DNA from: Undaria pinnatifida
Taxonomy: Eukaryota; Sar; Phaeophyceae; Laminariales; Alariaceae
Reading direction: 5' to 3'
Assembly (NCBI GenBank): GCA_012845835.1
Contig: JABAKD010000023.1
Coordinates: 6,357,647-6,421,646 of the forward strand
Length of the DNA: 64,000 nucleotides
The notes beneath the pieces are model-generated. The model did no database searches. It saw only the letters and a program-made list of their open reading frames with translations, and had not been told where the DNA came from. This document shows positions 45,686-55,960 of the stretch, piece after piece; the stretch's first letter is position 1; every line of letters starts with the position of its first letter. The position numbers and the translations under genes are program-made.

Positions 45686-45947
45686 CCAAGGCTACGGTAG
45701 GGGGTGACCCTTTTTCACTGGTGAGTTTGAGCCACTCGCACGAGTAGCTCTGTACCCTACGGATGAAGATGGTTCAGGCACTTGGTTTGGCGCAGCTTAG
45801 ATCACCTTTGCATTGCGGATTGATTTCGTCAATATAAAACATAAAGAAAACGTAAGATTGCATAGGAACAAAGGGGTTACTCGCGCGAGTGACCCCTAGC
45901 CACTGAGAAAAAAGGCCCAAAAGGGGCCCCCCCTACCGTAGCCTGGG
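45686..45947. mobile_element. AGGCTACGG-family MITE (about 260 bp), best copy
   Basis: The left end CCAAGGCTACGGTAGGGG and the right end CCCCCTACCGTAGCCTGGG are inverted copies. Inside lie a second inverted pair (CCACTCGCACGAGTAGCTC and GTTACTCGCGCGAGTGACCC) and TTTGGCGCAGCTTAGATCACC. No coding sequence. Related ends occur at 11470, 13990 and 56262. Confidence 0.65.
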
Positions 45948-46615
45948 TCGAAAATAGTTTGCGCGCAACTTTAATAAAATTTCAAGCTGTGTTTCTACGG
46001 CGGCGAGAGTTTATGTAAACTACTGCTTGAATCATTCATGGAAGCACATGCTCGTCCTTCAGCGACGTGGTCGCGTCTGGCCTCTCCAAACCGATATGAA
46101 AGTTTCTGCCGCTTTCGTAAGCTCTAGATAATATTCTGCTACGGTACGCGCTTGCCTGTACCGTGCGCAATTAATTTCCCGGGTGCACCAGTTTGTGTTG
46201 CGGGAAATACGGAGTTTTCCTAAGAAATGCAAGTCTCTCCAATGAATCCCGGTTTTCGCACATTTCGAGCAATTTGTAAGGCGTCCAAGACAGATGAAAA
46301 TAAAAGAGAGGAGAGGTGTTACTTTCATTTATACCCCGTAATATATGTTTTTCATCCTTCTACTGGAGATCCGGGTAATTGGTACCACCTTCACCTCTTC
46401 TTTACATTTTCGTTTGTGTACCAGATTCTTCTCCATCTATCTGTAAAACGCAGGCTTGTTGTTGACCGCGCCCCTTCGGCTAAGGAAGTCAACACCGTGG
46501 ACATCCCGGCCTTCTTCGGCCGAACCCTATAGATAGACTAAGGTTGGGAGAAATATATTACACTTTTTTTGTAGGGGCGCATGATTACAAGGGGAAAAAA
46601 AATGATACCAGATTT
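45948..46615. other. Unassigned sequence with one possible minus-strand exon
   Basis: An 89-codon minus frame at 46059-46328 contains CSKCAKTGIHW and a charged stretch. I cannot assign a family and give it low weight. Confidence 0.3.
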
Positions 46616-46619
46616 TATA

Positions 46620-47960
46620 GAAGTTCTCGACGTTTCTTCCGGAAGCATCGTGTGTAACCCAAGGTATCCAAGTTATCCTAGCCGGTGAAACGTGGCGTAG
46701 CAGGTGGTGGCGTCCTTATCTCGGCGACCCAACGCGGTGCGGACGCTTATTGCGGGTTTTCCGGAGGCCAAAGTGTCGCAGTGCGAATTGGAGCTGCGCA
46801 ACAACAACTTTGTGATGTCGGCAATCTTTCCCCTTGACGGAAGCTCGTCAAGGAACACTCTCCCCACCAAATTTAGCATGTCCAAGTCTCGAATACATTG
46901 ACCGGTCAACACAAGCTGGAGAGAAAATATTAGAAATTTGTTCGTAAGGTCGCATGCTTACAAGGAAATACAAAAAATAATATCTTCTCCGAAGGAAATT
47001 CAGGACGTTTCTTCTCTGTCTGGGCTGCGTGTTCAACCCTCGGTATCCTACTGTAGCCGTTGAAACGTGGCACAGCATGTGGTGGCGTCCTTATCTCGGC
47101 GACGCATCAAGCACTGCGGTGCGGACGCTTTCTGCGGGTTCTACGCAAACCAAAGTGTCACAGTCCGAGTTGGAGCTTCATATTGTGCGTGTCGTGCAAT
47201 GCCTGGGCTCAGATTTCACGCGTCCCCGTCCCGCTTATCGTCGCCGCTTCTCTGTGCTACGTCGCTGGGTCGTGTGCCCTTTGTGTGGGATTTTATTGAC
47301 AATAAATATCAATTTTCAACTGTCGGAACTCTTTCTCTTTGACGGAAGTCCGTCAAGGAACACTCTCCTCACCAAACGTAGCATGTCCACGTCTCGAATA
47401 CATTGACGGGTCCACGCAAGGTCAAGAGATATTAATAGTAATACTATTTTTTTAGCAGGGTCGCATGTTTACAAGGAAATGCAAAACTTGATTTTTTAAG
47501 AAAGGAAATTCAGGACGTTTCTTCTCTGTCTCGGCGGCGTGTGCCACCTCTGGTATCCTAGCCGTTGAAACGTGGCGCAGCAGGTGGTGACGACCTTATC
47601 TCGGCGACGCACCAAGCACTGCGGTGCGGACGCTTTCTGCGGGTTCTTCACGACTCAAAGTGTCACAGTCCGAGTTGGAGCTGCATATTGTACGTGTCAT
47701 GCAAAGTATGGTCTCAGACTTCAGGCGTCCTCGTTCCGGTTATCATCGCTGCTTCTCTGTTCTATGTCGCTGGGTCGTGTGCCCTCTCTGTGGGATTTTG
47801 TTGTTAATCGAAATTGATTTTTTTCATGTCGGAACTCTTTCCCCTCGACGGAAGTCCATCAAAGAACGCTCTACCTGCAAAAGTTGGCATGTGCGTGTCT
47901 CAAGTACATTGACATGTAAACACGAGGAGGAGAGATAACATGGTGATTGCGTAGATCACG
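46620..47960. repeat. Tandem repeat of about 505 bp, first array (2.7 units)
   Basis: AAGGAAATTCAGGACGTTTC begins units at 46992 and 47503 (511 bp), with a shortened unit from about 46620. Each has TGAAACGTGGC.CAGCA, GTGGTGGCGTCCTTATCTCG, GTGCGGACGCTTTCTGCGGG, GTGTCACAGTCCGAGTTGG, TCGCTGGGTCGTGTGCCCT, GTCGGAACTCTTTC and GTCTCGAATACATTGAC. The array resumes at 51340. Open frames inside are repeated fragments, not a supported gene. Confidence 0.8.
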
Positions 47961-48158
47961 TTATGGTTTGGTCTTGCGACCCAGGCTATTCACCATGTTC
48001 ATAACCGAATCGGATATGCAAACGCTTGCGAAGACCCACAACACAATTTTCGTTTTTTTTCAAGACAAAAAATTCTACGAATTTTCCCCAACACCTCCTA
48101 GCCCGTCCTTCGCGACGTACACCCGTACTCAGTCGGTCGCGCCGACGCAGCCCTTCAA

Positions 48159-48582
48159 ATGGAACGGGGGCCTGTATTCCAGCGGGAGCTCGTACCCTTT
48201 GTGCGGACTGGTGCTGCTGGGCCTCCGGTTTTTCAGGGACCAGCTGTACCCGGAGTGCAGAGGATGGATATGGTGCTGTCTAGGCAGTCGAACAGCGCAG
48301 CATACGCAGCGATCGCGGGTGGGATTCAACAGCATGAACAGCTGCAGGGGCAGCTCCAGCAGCAGCTTCACCAGCAGCACGAACAGGAATAGCAGCAGCA
48401 GCATCAGCAGCAACAGCATCAGCAACCACGGCAGACAACAACGCACCAACCCCTTCCGCCTCCCATCCAAGACTCTACGAGCGCTCTTCCGCGTCTCGGG
48501 CGGGGGCGTTGCTCAGCGTCTGCGCTGCTAAGCAACAACACACGCAGCTGCAACACACGAGGCAAATCCTGATGCGATGGTG
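48159..48582 (+). pseudogene. Glutamine-rich gene remnant broken by one TAG
   Basis: From ATG 48159 a frame with GC-rich, gene-like codon use runs through VFQRELVPFVRTGAAGPP, SNSAAYAAIAGGIQQHEQ and a Gln-rich segment to TAG at 48390. The same frame then continues Gln/His-rich (QQQHQQQQHQQPRQTTT) and Pro-rich to TGA at about 48580, 141 codons in all. It resembles the low-complexity part of a regulatory protein. It may be an exon fragment captured between repeats; no domain is identifiable. Confidence 0.35.
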
Positions 48583-49030
48583 ATTTCTTGCCAATTTCAC
48601 GCCGCATATGCAGTGATTTGATTCGCCCGGGGTAACCCGGGTGCTCTAGGCCAACGATATTTTCTTCTTTTCGAAACCCAAAAGACCCAAACCCAATCCG
48701 AAAATAATCTGGTCTTGAGGGCGTTTTCGGGCAATTTTGGGGCGTTGGGGAACTTTATTTTGGGAAGTTTTTTTTTGGGGGGGGGACCGGGAGAATAAAA
48801 AATGACCAAACCAAACCATAATCTGATCTTCGCATACACCATAATATAAATAGCATTTTTTTCGGAGGGTCGCATTCTTATACTAACTGTTTTATGAGAA
48901 ATTATTCTTGGGCCCTCAGAACTGAGAGTTTTGGCTGATCATCCGCGATATACTCGGCGGGACGACCAAAAACACCTAGTCTTTACGAGGTGGTCTGGCT
49001 TAGAGCCAGTCAGGACGACAGTGGAATTGA
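48583..49030. other. Repeat-unit tail and unassigned sequence
   Basis: At 48846-48880, ATAAATAGCATTTTTTTCGG and AGGGTCGCATTCTTA match the unit boundary of the 505-bp repeat (47430-47475). Otherwise AT-rich with a G run at about 48777. Confidence 0.35.
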
Positions 49031-49312
49031 TTTGCGCAGCGCAGTTTTGCCATTTTCGACCTGAAATTTTGGCACGTGATTCGCAGCGCATGTGCCGAGG
49101 CGTTCAAGCTGGAACCCATGAAAAAAAAGTCGATGAGGTACAATTATGACCGTTTGAGTAAAACGCCCACCTAAAATTTGACCGAAATATACGTTTAAAA
49201 AAATATTTTTTTGGGGGGGGTTCCCGCTCGAAGGCCTAGCAGCTAGACAAATGAGCTTCGAATCACGTGTCAAAATTTCAGATAAAAAATCGCAAAACTG
49301 CGCTGCGCAAAA
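49031..49312. mobile_element. MITE of 282 bp with GCGCAGCGCAG ends
   Basis: TTTGCGCAGCGCAGTTTTGC ... CTGAAATTTTGGCACGTGAT at the left is mirrored by ATCACGTGTCAAAATTTCAG ... GCAAAACTGCGCTGCGCAA at the right: terminal inverted repeats of about 54 bp with a few mismatches. The interior (about 170 bp) is non-coding. Confidence 0.7.
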
Positions 49313-49474
49313 TATTTTTGGTTCTCGCATCGTAGTATCTTGAGATTGCATTAGGATCTTCTGCGCGCCATATCTCTTGACAGAGAAGGAGTTAAACGAT
49401 GAGACGGGTATCGATCGTTTCTCGATGCCTCAAAGAACACTCACACACACCCAGTTTCAGCGGCATACCCAGTA

Positions 49475-50742
49475 CAGTGGGGGTTGCGGTTTAAGATAGC
49501 GGTGTGCCATACCGACGAAAACTATCTTAAAAACGTAGCTCTCCTAAAAAATCGGTTTATTAAGATATGTTTTATCTTAAAGCGAGATTTTGGGTTAAAA
49601 TAAACTTATCTATAACAGAATATATGGGTTTTAGAGAGCTCGGGCCTGGGGTCAAGACCGCTTAAAGGGCAGGATGTTGCCGTTGTGCGTATTCGAAGTG
49701 TTAAAAACGCATTTCGTATTGTTTACGCAATATTTACCGTGCGTTGGAGGGCCGACACGCAGCACGATCCTTCCTTCTTGCGTACTCGCGGAGTAAAAGT
49801 AAATACCTGGTATAAAGAAGAAACACCTGCGTGAGATGAGCTCACCAGGCTACGTGGAGTATATTGTCGAATGAATTGTTCTCTTTGGCAGGGTTATTCC
49901 AACATCATCTATACCCTGTAAGCAGCCAACGTAACACAGAGAGAGGTGAAGCAGCATGGGCATCACTCACGGTACTACTGTACGTATTATTGTATCTCGG
50001 ACGCAAAAAACAAGCAGCAGAAACAACAAAAAACACAAGCTACAGCAGCAGTATTTCATTGAGAGCGACTCAAGCCTCCAACAAGGTGCCACGCCTCACT
50101 ACCAGTGAACCTCACACACTTACACCCCTGAACCTCACACACCCACATCCTTGAACCAGACAGACATCCATCCCATGCGAATGACAGCAGCTCTGCAACG
50201 TTACAAAAAGTCTGCCATGATAATTGCTTCGTTTTCCTCCACCCAAACTCCCTCATCCAAGCCAACTTCGCCTTACGAAGATGATACGACACCTCGGCCA
50301 TGTTACACTTCTCTGCTTAACCCTCGAGGTCCCCAAACTGGCTAGCTACTTTCGTGTAGGGTGGTGGACGCGGAGTGTCTACGGCCTGCGACTTGTCTCC
50401 CGCCCAAGAGTCGGCGTCGTCATCATCCAAGTCTAGGATTTGGCCCGGCGTGTGGTCCGGAACCACAGCGCACTTCGAACCCGCGGCGCAGGGCATTGTG
50501 CTACAGCCAGTAAAGCTGTGAGCTGTGTGTATACCTTGTTCTGCTGTATGCCTACATGCCCTACGGGTGGTAGTTACTCAGGGTTTTCAGGCTACAGCAC
50601 TACACGGGCAGGCGGGGTTGGGGGTATGTTCGGTTTAAGATAGTCGATGTTCGGTTTAAGATAAGGTGTGCCAAGCCATTTTTGACTCTCTTAAACACGC
50701 TATTCTCTTAAACTAGGCTATCTTAAACCGCAACCCCCACTG
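49475..50742. mobile_element. TA-flanked TIR element, CAGTGGGGGTTGCGG family (1268 bp)
   Basis: The terminal inverted repeats are identical over 26 bp, beginning CAGTGGGGGTTGCGG and ending TTAAGATAGC. TA precedes the left end (49473-49474) and follows the right (50743-50744). CAGT ends with TA targets are typical of the pogo/Tc1-mariner group. A subterminal motif GGTTTAAGATA recurs directly at about 49488, 50632 and 50654, twice followed closely by GGTGTGCCA. No transposase is visible; open frames inside (such as 49864-50154) are unrecognised. A non-autonomous element needing a transposase from elsewhere. Confidence 0.8.
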
Positions 50743-50744
50743 TA

Positions 50745-51339
50745 AGACGTTTTCGGGCTTTCGTTTAGACTTTAGTATCGATACACCTTCGGGAGTGATG
50801 GGATACATTTGATTTTTAATTTATCATCGAAGAAAACTCGGATTGAATAAATTCCAACGTCAACAAACGCGGTACAGAATCAGACGCACAGCTGGCAAAA
50901 TCTGGCGTCGAAATACTTGTAAACGATTGAGAAAACACCTATATTATAGAGTGAAAATGAGTTTTAAGGCTGGTCCAGCTCGTAGACTCTTTAGAATGCT
51001 TCCCGTAATTTTCCGAGGGCTTTCTCCTTATATATTGTGTTTAGCCAAATATCCTCAAAAATCCATTATTTTTGGCCCAATTTTTTTTCAGCATTGCATA
51101 TTTATATGTTTGAAAACTGGTTTGTTGCGCCGAAAATCAAAACGAGACCCTGGAGAAACGGAGAACTGCTCCGGAAAGCCCTCGGAAAACTACGTGATGG
51201 ATCTTGAAGAGTGTATTGGTGTTTTTGACAGTCCAGCTGAGTAAAACTGGTAAAATTGGCCCAGATTTCAGATCTGAGAGCCTAAAAGAAATATTCTCAT
51301 ATAAGTGGGTCTTACAAGGAAATACAAAAAATAATGATA
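50745..51339. other. Unassigned sequence
   Basis: A frame of 133 codons at 50843-51244 (+) is Lys/Arg-rich and unrecognised. No repeats. Confidence 0.3.
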
Positions 51340-51960
51340 TTTTCTTCAAAGGAAATTCAGGACGTTTTTTCTCTGTCTGGGCTGCGTGCTCAACCCTCGG
51401 TATCCTAGATGTTGAAAGGTGACACAGCAGGTGGTGGCGTCCTTTTCTCGGCAACGCACCTAGTACTGCGGTGCGGACGCTTTTTCTGCGGGTTCTACAC
51501 GACGACCCAAAGCGTCACAGTCCCAGTTGGATCTGCATATTGTACGTGTCATGCAAAATCTGGTATCAGATTTCACGGGTCGCCATCGCGGTTATCATCG
51601 CTGCTTCTCTGTGATATGTCCCTGGGTCGTGTGCGCTCTCTATGGGATTATGTAGTTAATCGAAATCGATTTTTATTGTCGGAACTGTTTCCCCTGGACA
51701 GAAGTTTGTCAAGGCACGCTCCCCTCACCAAACTTATCATGTCCAAGTCTCGAATGCATTGATGTGTCAACACAAGGTTGAGAGATAAAGTTAGAATTTT
51801 TTTCGTAGGGTCGCAATTTCACAAGAAAATGAAACAACGAAACAGTTTTGAAAGGAAATTCAGGATGTTCCTTGTCCGTCCCAAGTTGCGTCTGTATTCT
51901 ACACGTTAAAACGTGGCACAGCAGGTGGTGGCGTCCTAAGTTCTTGGTATGCACATACAA
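51290..51960. repeat. Tandem repeat of about 505 bp, second array (about 1.2 units)
   Basis: AAGGAAATTCAGGACGTTTT at 51350 and AAGGAAATTCAGGATGTTCC at 51854 (504 bp) carry the same internal blocks as 46620-47960. The segment between the two arrays (about 48.9-51.3 kb) is therefore probably inserted DNA. Confidence 0.75.
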
Positions 51961-53164
51961 ATGAGGTTGGTTTGATTCGTATTGCTTTTTCGGAGAAGTT
52001 GATTATTAATTTGTCAACATGTTACTTGCTTATTTATGCAAGTAGAGTGATTTTAACCAAGTCCACATAATGTCATTAAGTTGCGTAAATCAGCATGCTT
52101 TTTCGCTCAATTGCAGTGAACTTATATTTCTTTTTGAAGGGAAGGGCGTCTTCTAGTAGTCTGGATTGGCACACGGGACACGTCCAGCACACACAGCCAA
52201 CAAAACCACGAACCAACGCTCTGCCGTAGCACAGCACATAACACAGCGAACGGACCACAGGGCCGGACAACACAGCAGTCATACGTTTGACGTTTCGGTT
52301 TCGAAGGTTGGTGTCATTATTGTCGCCGGGCAAAACAGTGTAGCAACGGTAGCGGCTCCGTATGCTGTCAGCCAGACGGTGGAACATTGGTACCATCAAC
52401 GAGGTGTCGTTTTTTTGTTGTGAGAGAGACAAACCGATTCAGGTGCCGGTTAGTGTTGCCTCGAGCATCGAGCATTGAGCAGGATATATACGGGAAACGA
52501 CGAACAAATATAGTATTGAAGCGCTTTGCACACAAATAATAAAAATGATATTACGCATCATATATATCGTAGACAGGGAAACAAATAAGGGCAACCACGT
52601 GTGTTTCTATTTTAATTGCACGTGTAGTAAGTGAGCACATGACCTCGCCAGCAGGGGGGGTGTTGTGAAAAAATATCATCCGAAATACGCATGCATGCGT
52701 GGGAAGGACCCGACGTAATTCAAAAAGAAGGGATATATAGCAAAGAAAAAGAATGGAAAGGAGAAAAAAAAGAATACCCCAGAGCAGCAGATACTGGAGT
52801 CTGACAAAAAAAGCCGTTGGGCACATAGAGGGCATCATGTGCATGAAGGGCACTCAGGGAAGAACATAGCAAGGCGAAGAAATCCGGGCGGCCTTGCGGT
52901 AGGTACGTACGGCCAGAGGAAGGCGCACACGTCACGAAGATGATCGCTAGATTCACCTTTCAATCTCTTGGACAGGACGCCCCCGACAGACCCAATTTCC
53001 AGCCGTCTCGTGTTACTGACCAGTGTCAAACGGTGGGTAGCACGGCCGCGGCCTTCGAGTATCACTCTGCAGCCTAACAGCTCTCCGCGTCATGCCGTTA
53101 GCGCATGAAAGTGCCTCTACCCCCTCCTCGACCTGTCGTGACTAACTACCGGCCGTCTCTGAAG
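51961..53164. other. Unassigned sequence
   Basis: Open frames at 52076-52432 (-) and 52166-52423 (+) overlap and are unrecognised. No repeats seen. Confidence 0.3.
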
Positions 53165-53530
53165 CTATTCGTTACACCCTTCGAACTCCATGCCAACTCC
53201 CGCCATGGGTTCCTCTAGACACACCATCTGATCGTTCTCTTGCCTCCTATAGCCTTTAACCCGAACCAGCGGCCTAAAAATCACCCTCCGCGGCAGGCGC
53301 TCTTTCCCAAGTTTTCCTACGAATTCTGCAAAAAATGTCCTCCGATTCCCCACCTTCACCTGCATGCTCTCGGAGTCTGTCCTGGCAGACGCATTGACGT
53401 ACGAGGGGGTGTGGTTGTCGCCCTTCTGTTTCCGGCAGCCGAGGTATCCGAGGTGCATGAAGTGGTGAACTGCCGTATACTGTCGTATTCAAGCTTGTTC
53501 GGGCTCAACGTCACGGACCCTTAGAGTAGC
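53165..53530 (-). pseudogene. Remnant of a second LINE lineage (C-terminal domain)
   Basis: On the minus strand the text HLGYLGCRKQKGD, SYVNASARTDSESM, RRTFFAEFVGKLGKERLP, RRVIFRPL and DQMVCLEEPMAGVGMEFEG follows the order found downstream of the thumb in the LINEs here (VIGFQRRQ, LSYAKAL, CESIE, RRRLFFAGA, RLP.R.MFG). The sequence is clearly a different lineage. Only the C-terminal part remains, without motifs of the palm. Confidence 0.65.
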
Positions 53531-54785
53531 GTTTCGATCTCCTCGGCCTCCAGAAACCGCACCGTCAGTCTCAACCGCACATAAACTTCGTTCCCCCTTG
53601 CCGCCTCGGTAAGGCATGCTGCGAGGCATGCCCTAGCAGGCTTGTCGCGAGATTGGGGGGGTCTTTCTGGCGGGTGTAATGCCGGGCTCACCCTCAAGGA
53701 GTGATACCTTCTTGCTGCTGCGTGTGGCCGCGAGGCTTAGGCGTGGCGGTAGAGTTGGGTTGTACGTGGTGCGTTAGGCATGGTCACCTACGATTCGCGC
53801 GTCTTTTTAGGCAGCAGCGGCGGAGCAGCAATGCTTAATCGGGATGCTCGTGCGCGGAGGCAGGCGCCACCACGAGCCACGCTACGGCGCAGTCTCGGTT
53901 TGCGTGGAGGGAACTGCGCCGGCAGGAGGCTGGATTCGACGAAGAAGGAGGAGGACGACTGGCCGTCGACGGGCGGGGAAGAGACGGATTGAACTCTCCC
54001 TGAACGAGAATTTTTGTTTTTCAGATCAGCACCGCAAACTGCGTGGAGCATTTTGTTTTTTTTGGACGGGGGAGATGGGGAACCGACTGGAATTGAGTGT
54101 GAACGAGAGCAAGTGCGAAGGAGCTGGCCGAGTGAGCTAAGGCGATGAGGCGGCCACGGAGAACCACAGCAGGAGGATGGCACACGGAGACCCACGACCG
54201 GCATGCACATCATCATCATGAGAGCAGCGATCGTCTCTGTTTCAAGTATTAATTTTACGAGACAGTAGTACAACATGTTACTTACGTCACTGATTTTTGT
54301 AGAGTTTGTAGAAGAGTTGTACACCCTTCACGGGGAACGACCCGCCGCAATTTTCAATTTTCAGGCACGGGCGTCGTAGCTGCGCTGCAACCTGTTTAAT
54401 AACTCGGGAAGGAGCGGCGATCATTGATATCTGTACTGTGGTTTTTGGTTCCATTGCTCTTGTTTCACTGCATGCCCGCGGGTCGTCACTCTGACAGCAC
54501 TCCAGACAGCAGGCGCGTTCGTCTATACTCACGATTACCGTTCGGTTCGTACGGTGCAGGCAGCCCAACCGCTGTAGTTTGTAGCCGCGAGTTGGTTTGT
54601 TGTGGGGACGGGAGAACTCTATGCTGTAGCTGGGTGGATACCCGCGGCCATGTGAGTTCACTTTGCACATTTGACCTTTTCACATGTTGTGCGCCTTTTT
54701 TCCGTATCGTGCGTTTTTAAGTGGGAAAGTGTAGTATTTCCCTGACGAATTTTGATTTCACTTGTTTTTTCGGATCTTCCTAGGG
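53531..54785. other. Unassigned GC-rich sequence
   Basis: Overlapping frames at 53780-54324 and 54287-54720 on both strands. I cannot choose a coding strand and recognise no motif. CATCATCATCATGAG near 54210 is a short simple repeat. Confidence 0.3.
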
Positions 54786-54789
54786 CTCC

Positions 54790-54870
54790 AGCACCTTTGT
54801 GTGACGACGGACTCTAGATTTTTGATAGGAGTCAATGTGAGAAAACAACAAAAACAACAACAACAACCCA
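54790..54870 (+). mobile_element. AAC-tail element, plus-strand fragment
   Basis: GTGTGACGACGGACTCTAG, ATTTTTGATAGGAGTCAATG, TGAGAAAACAAC, then AACAACAACAAC. It is the reverse complement of the 44480-44530 arrangement, and shows that the AAC repeat is the tail of the element in sense orientation. Confidence 0.65.
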
Positions 54871-55018
54871 GGCGGTCTCAGATTGCCGTATGTATAGTAC
54901 CGCCGGAAGCACCCTTATTGGCCTAAATTAAATTACTGACGGAGGACTTCTAGTACTACTCTGCTACATACCCTCCGCCTCCCCCTTCCGTAATGAGTCC
55001 CGCCAAATTATTATAAAA

Positions 55019-55370
55019 AATGAAAATGCACTCCAGGTGTGAGATCGAAGACTTCGTCGAAACTCATCTGTGCAAGCTGCGTGTGATACTCCGATCGCGC
55101 GCATTACGAGTTGTGTGTCCTCATTAAGGATATAGGTCGGCGATTCCCCTTACAACTACAGTGTAGCTATCAGGGTCAACAGGATGATTTTAGTCAGTCT
55201 GTGCGCGGAAACTATAAAACCCGTTTCTGAGGGCGACAAAATCTGCCAGCTGTGAAGGGAAATGTATCCTTTTATCAAGTGAATCTTGTAAGTCGAATAA
55301 CCGGTGAGGGGGGTGGGGCGGAGTTTTGAAGGACGTGGGGGCCTGGTTTTGATCAAAAGCGAACGGGTTT

Positions 55371-55405
<35 letters not shown>

Positions 55406-55960
55406 ATTTGTGCATGTAAGCTATAAATCCTTTCGAGGAGATAAATCTGACGGTTTTGGCACCAGTATGTTATTGGGGGCGGGGGGGGGGGTGGGGCGGG
55501 GGAGGGGGGGGGCGTGTGGGGCAGCTCAATATGTGCCTGGAAACTATACATTATTTTAAGGGCATAAATGTGACGGTTTTGGAGATAATACATCAGTTTA
55601 TCATGTATATCCTGGGGTGAGTCGTACAATCAGTGAGAAAGAGAGGGTGGAGTGTTCGAGGGGGTAGGGTTGGGATGGGTTGGGTGGGAGGTGGGGGGTG
55701 GGGGCGGGGGGGGGGCGGGGGGGGGGGGGGAGGAAGGGCTTTAGGTGAGCGGTTTGTTATACGTGTGGTGCTAGGTCTAGGCGATGGTGCGGGTGATGGG
55801 GAAGAAGGGGGCGTTCGAGGCGGAGGGGGGGGGGGGGGGGTACACAGCGGCATGGATGGCTCTCGAAAGATAATGAGGTGATATCCTGTGCGTGAAGTGT
55901 TCATTAACGTGGCGGATTTTAATATTTGGTGATCCAAATTATCTGATATCTGCCTTCTGC
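55019..55960 (-). mobile_element. AGB retroposon, copy 13 (A and G)
   Basis: AATGAAAATGCACTCCAGGT opens module A. The G module includes a run of 30 G (55374-55403), further G tracts at 55476-55512 and 55685-55733, and the landmarks TACGTGTGGTGCTAGGTC and GGCATGGATGGCTCTCG. It fades near 55940. Module B is absent. Confidence 0.75.

Noticed and set aside
55593-55937. Proline-rich protein frames in several places
   Set aside because: They are translations of C-rich strands of the AGB G module.
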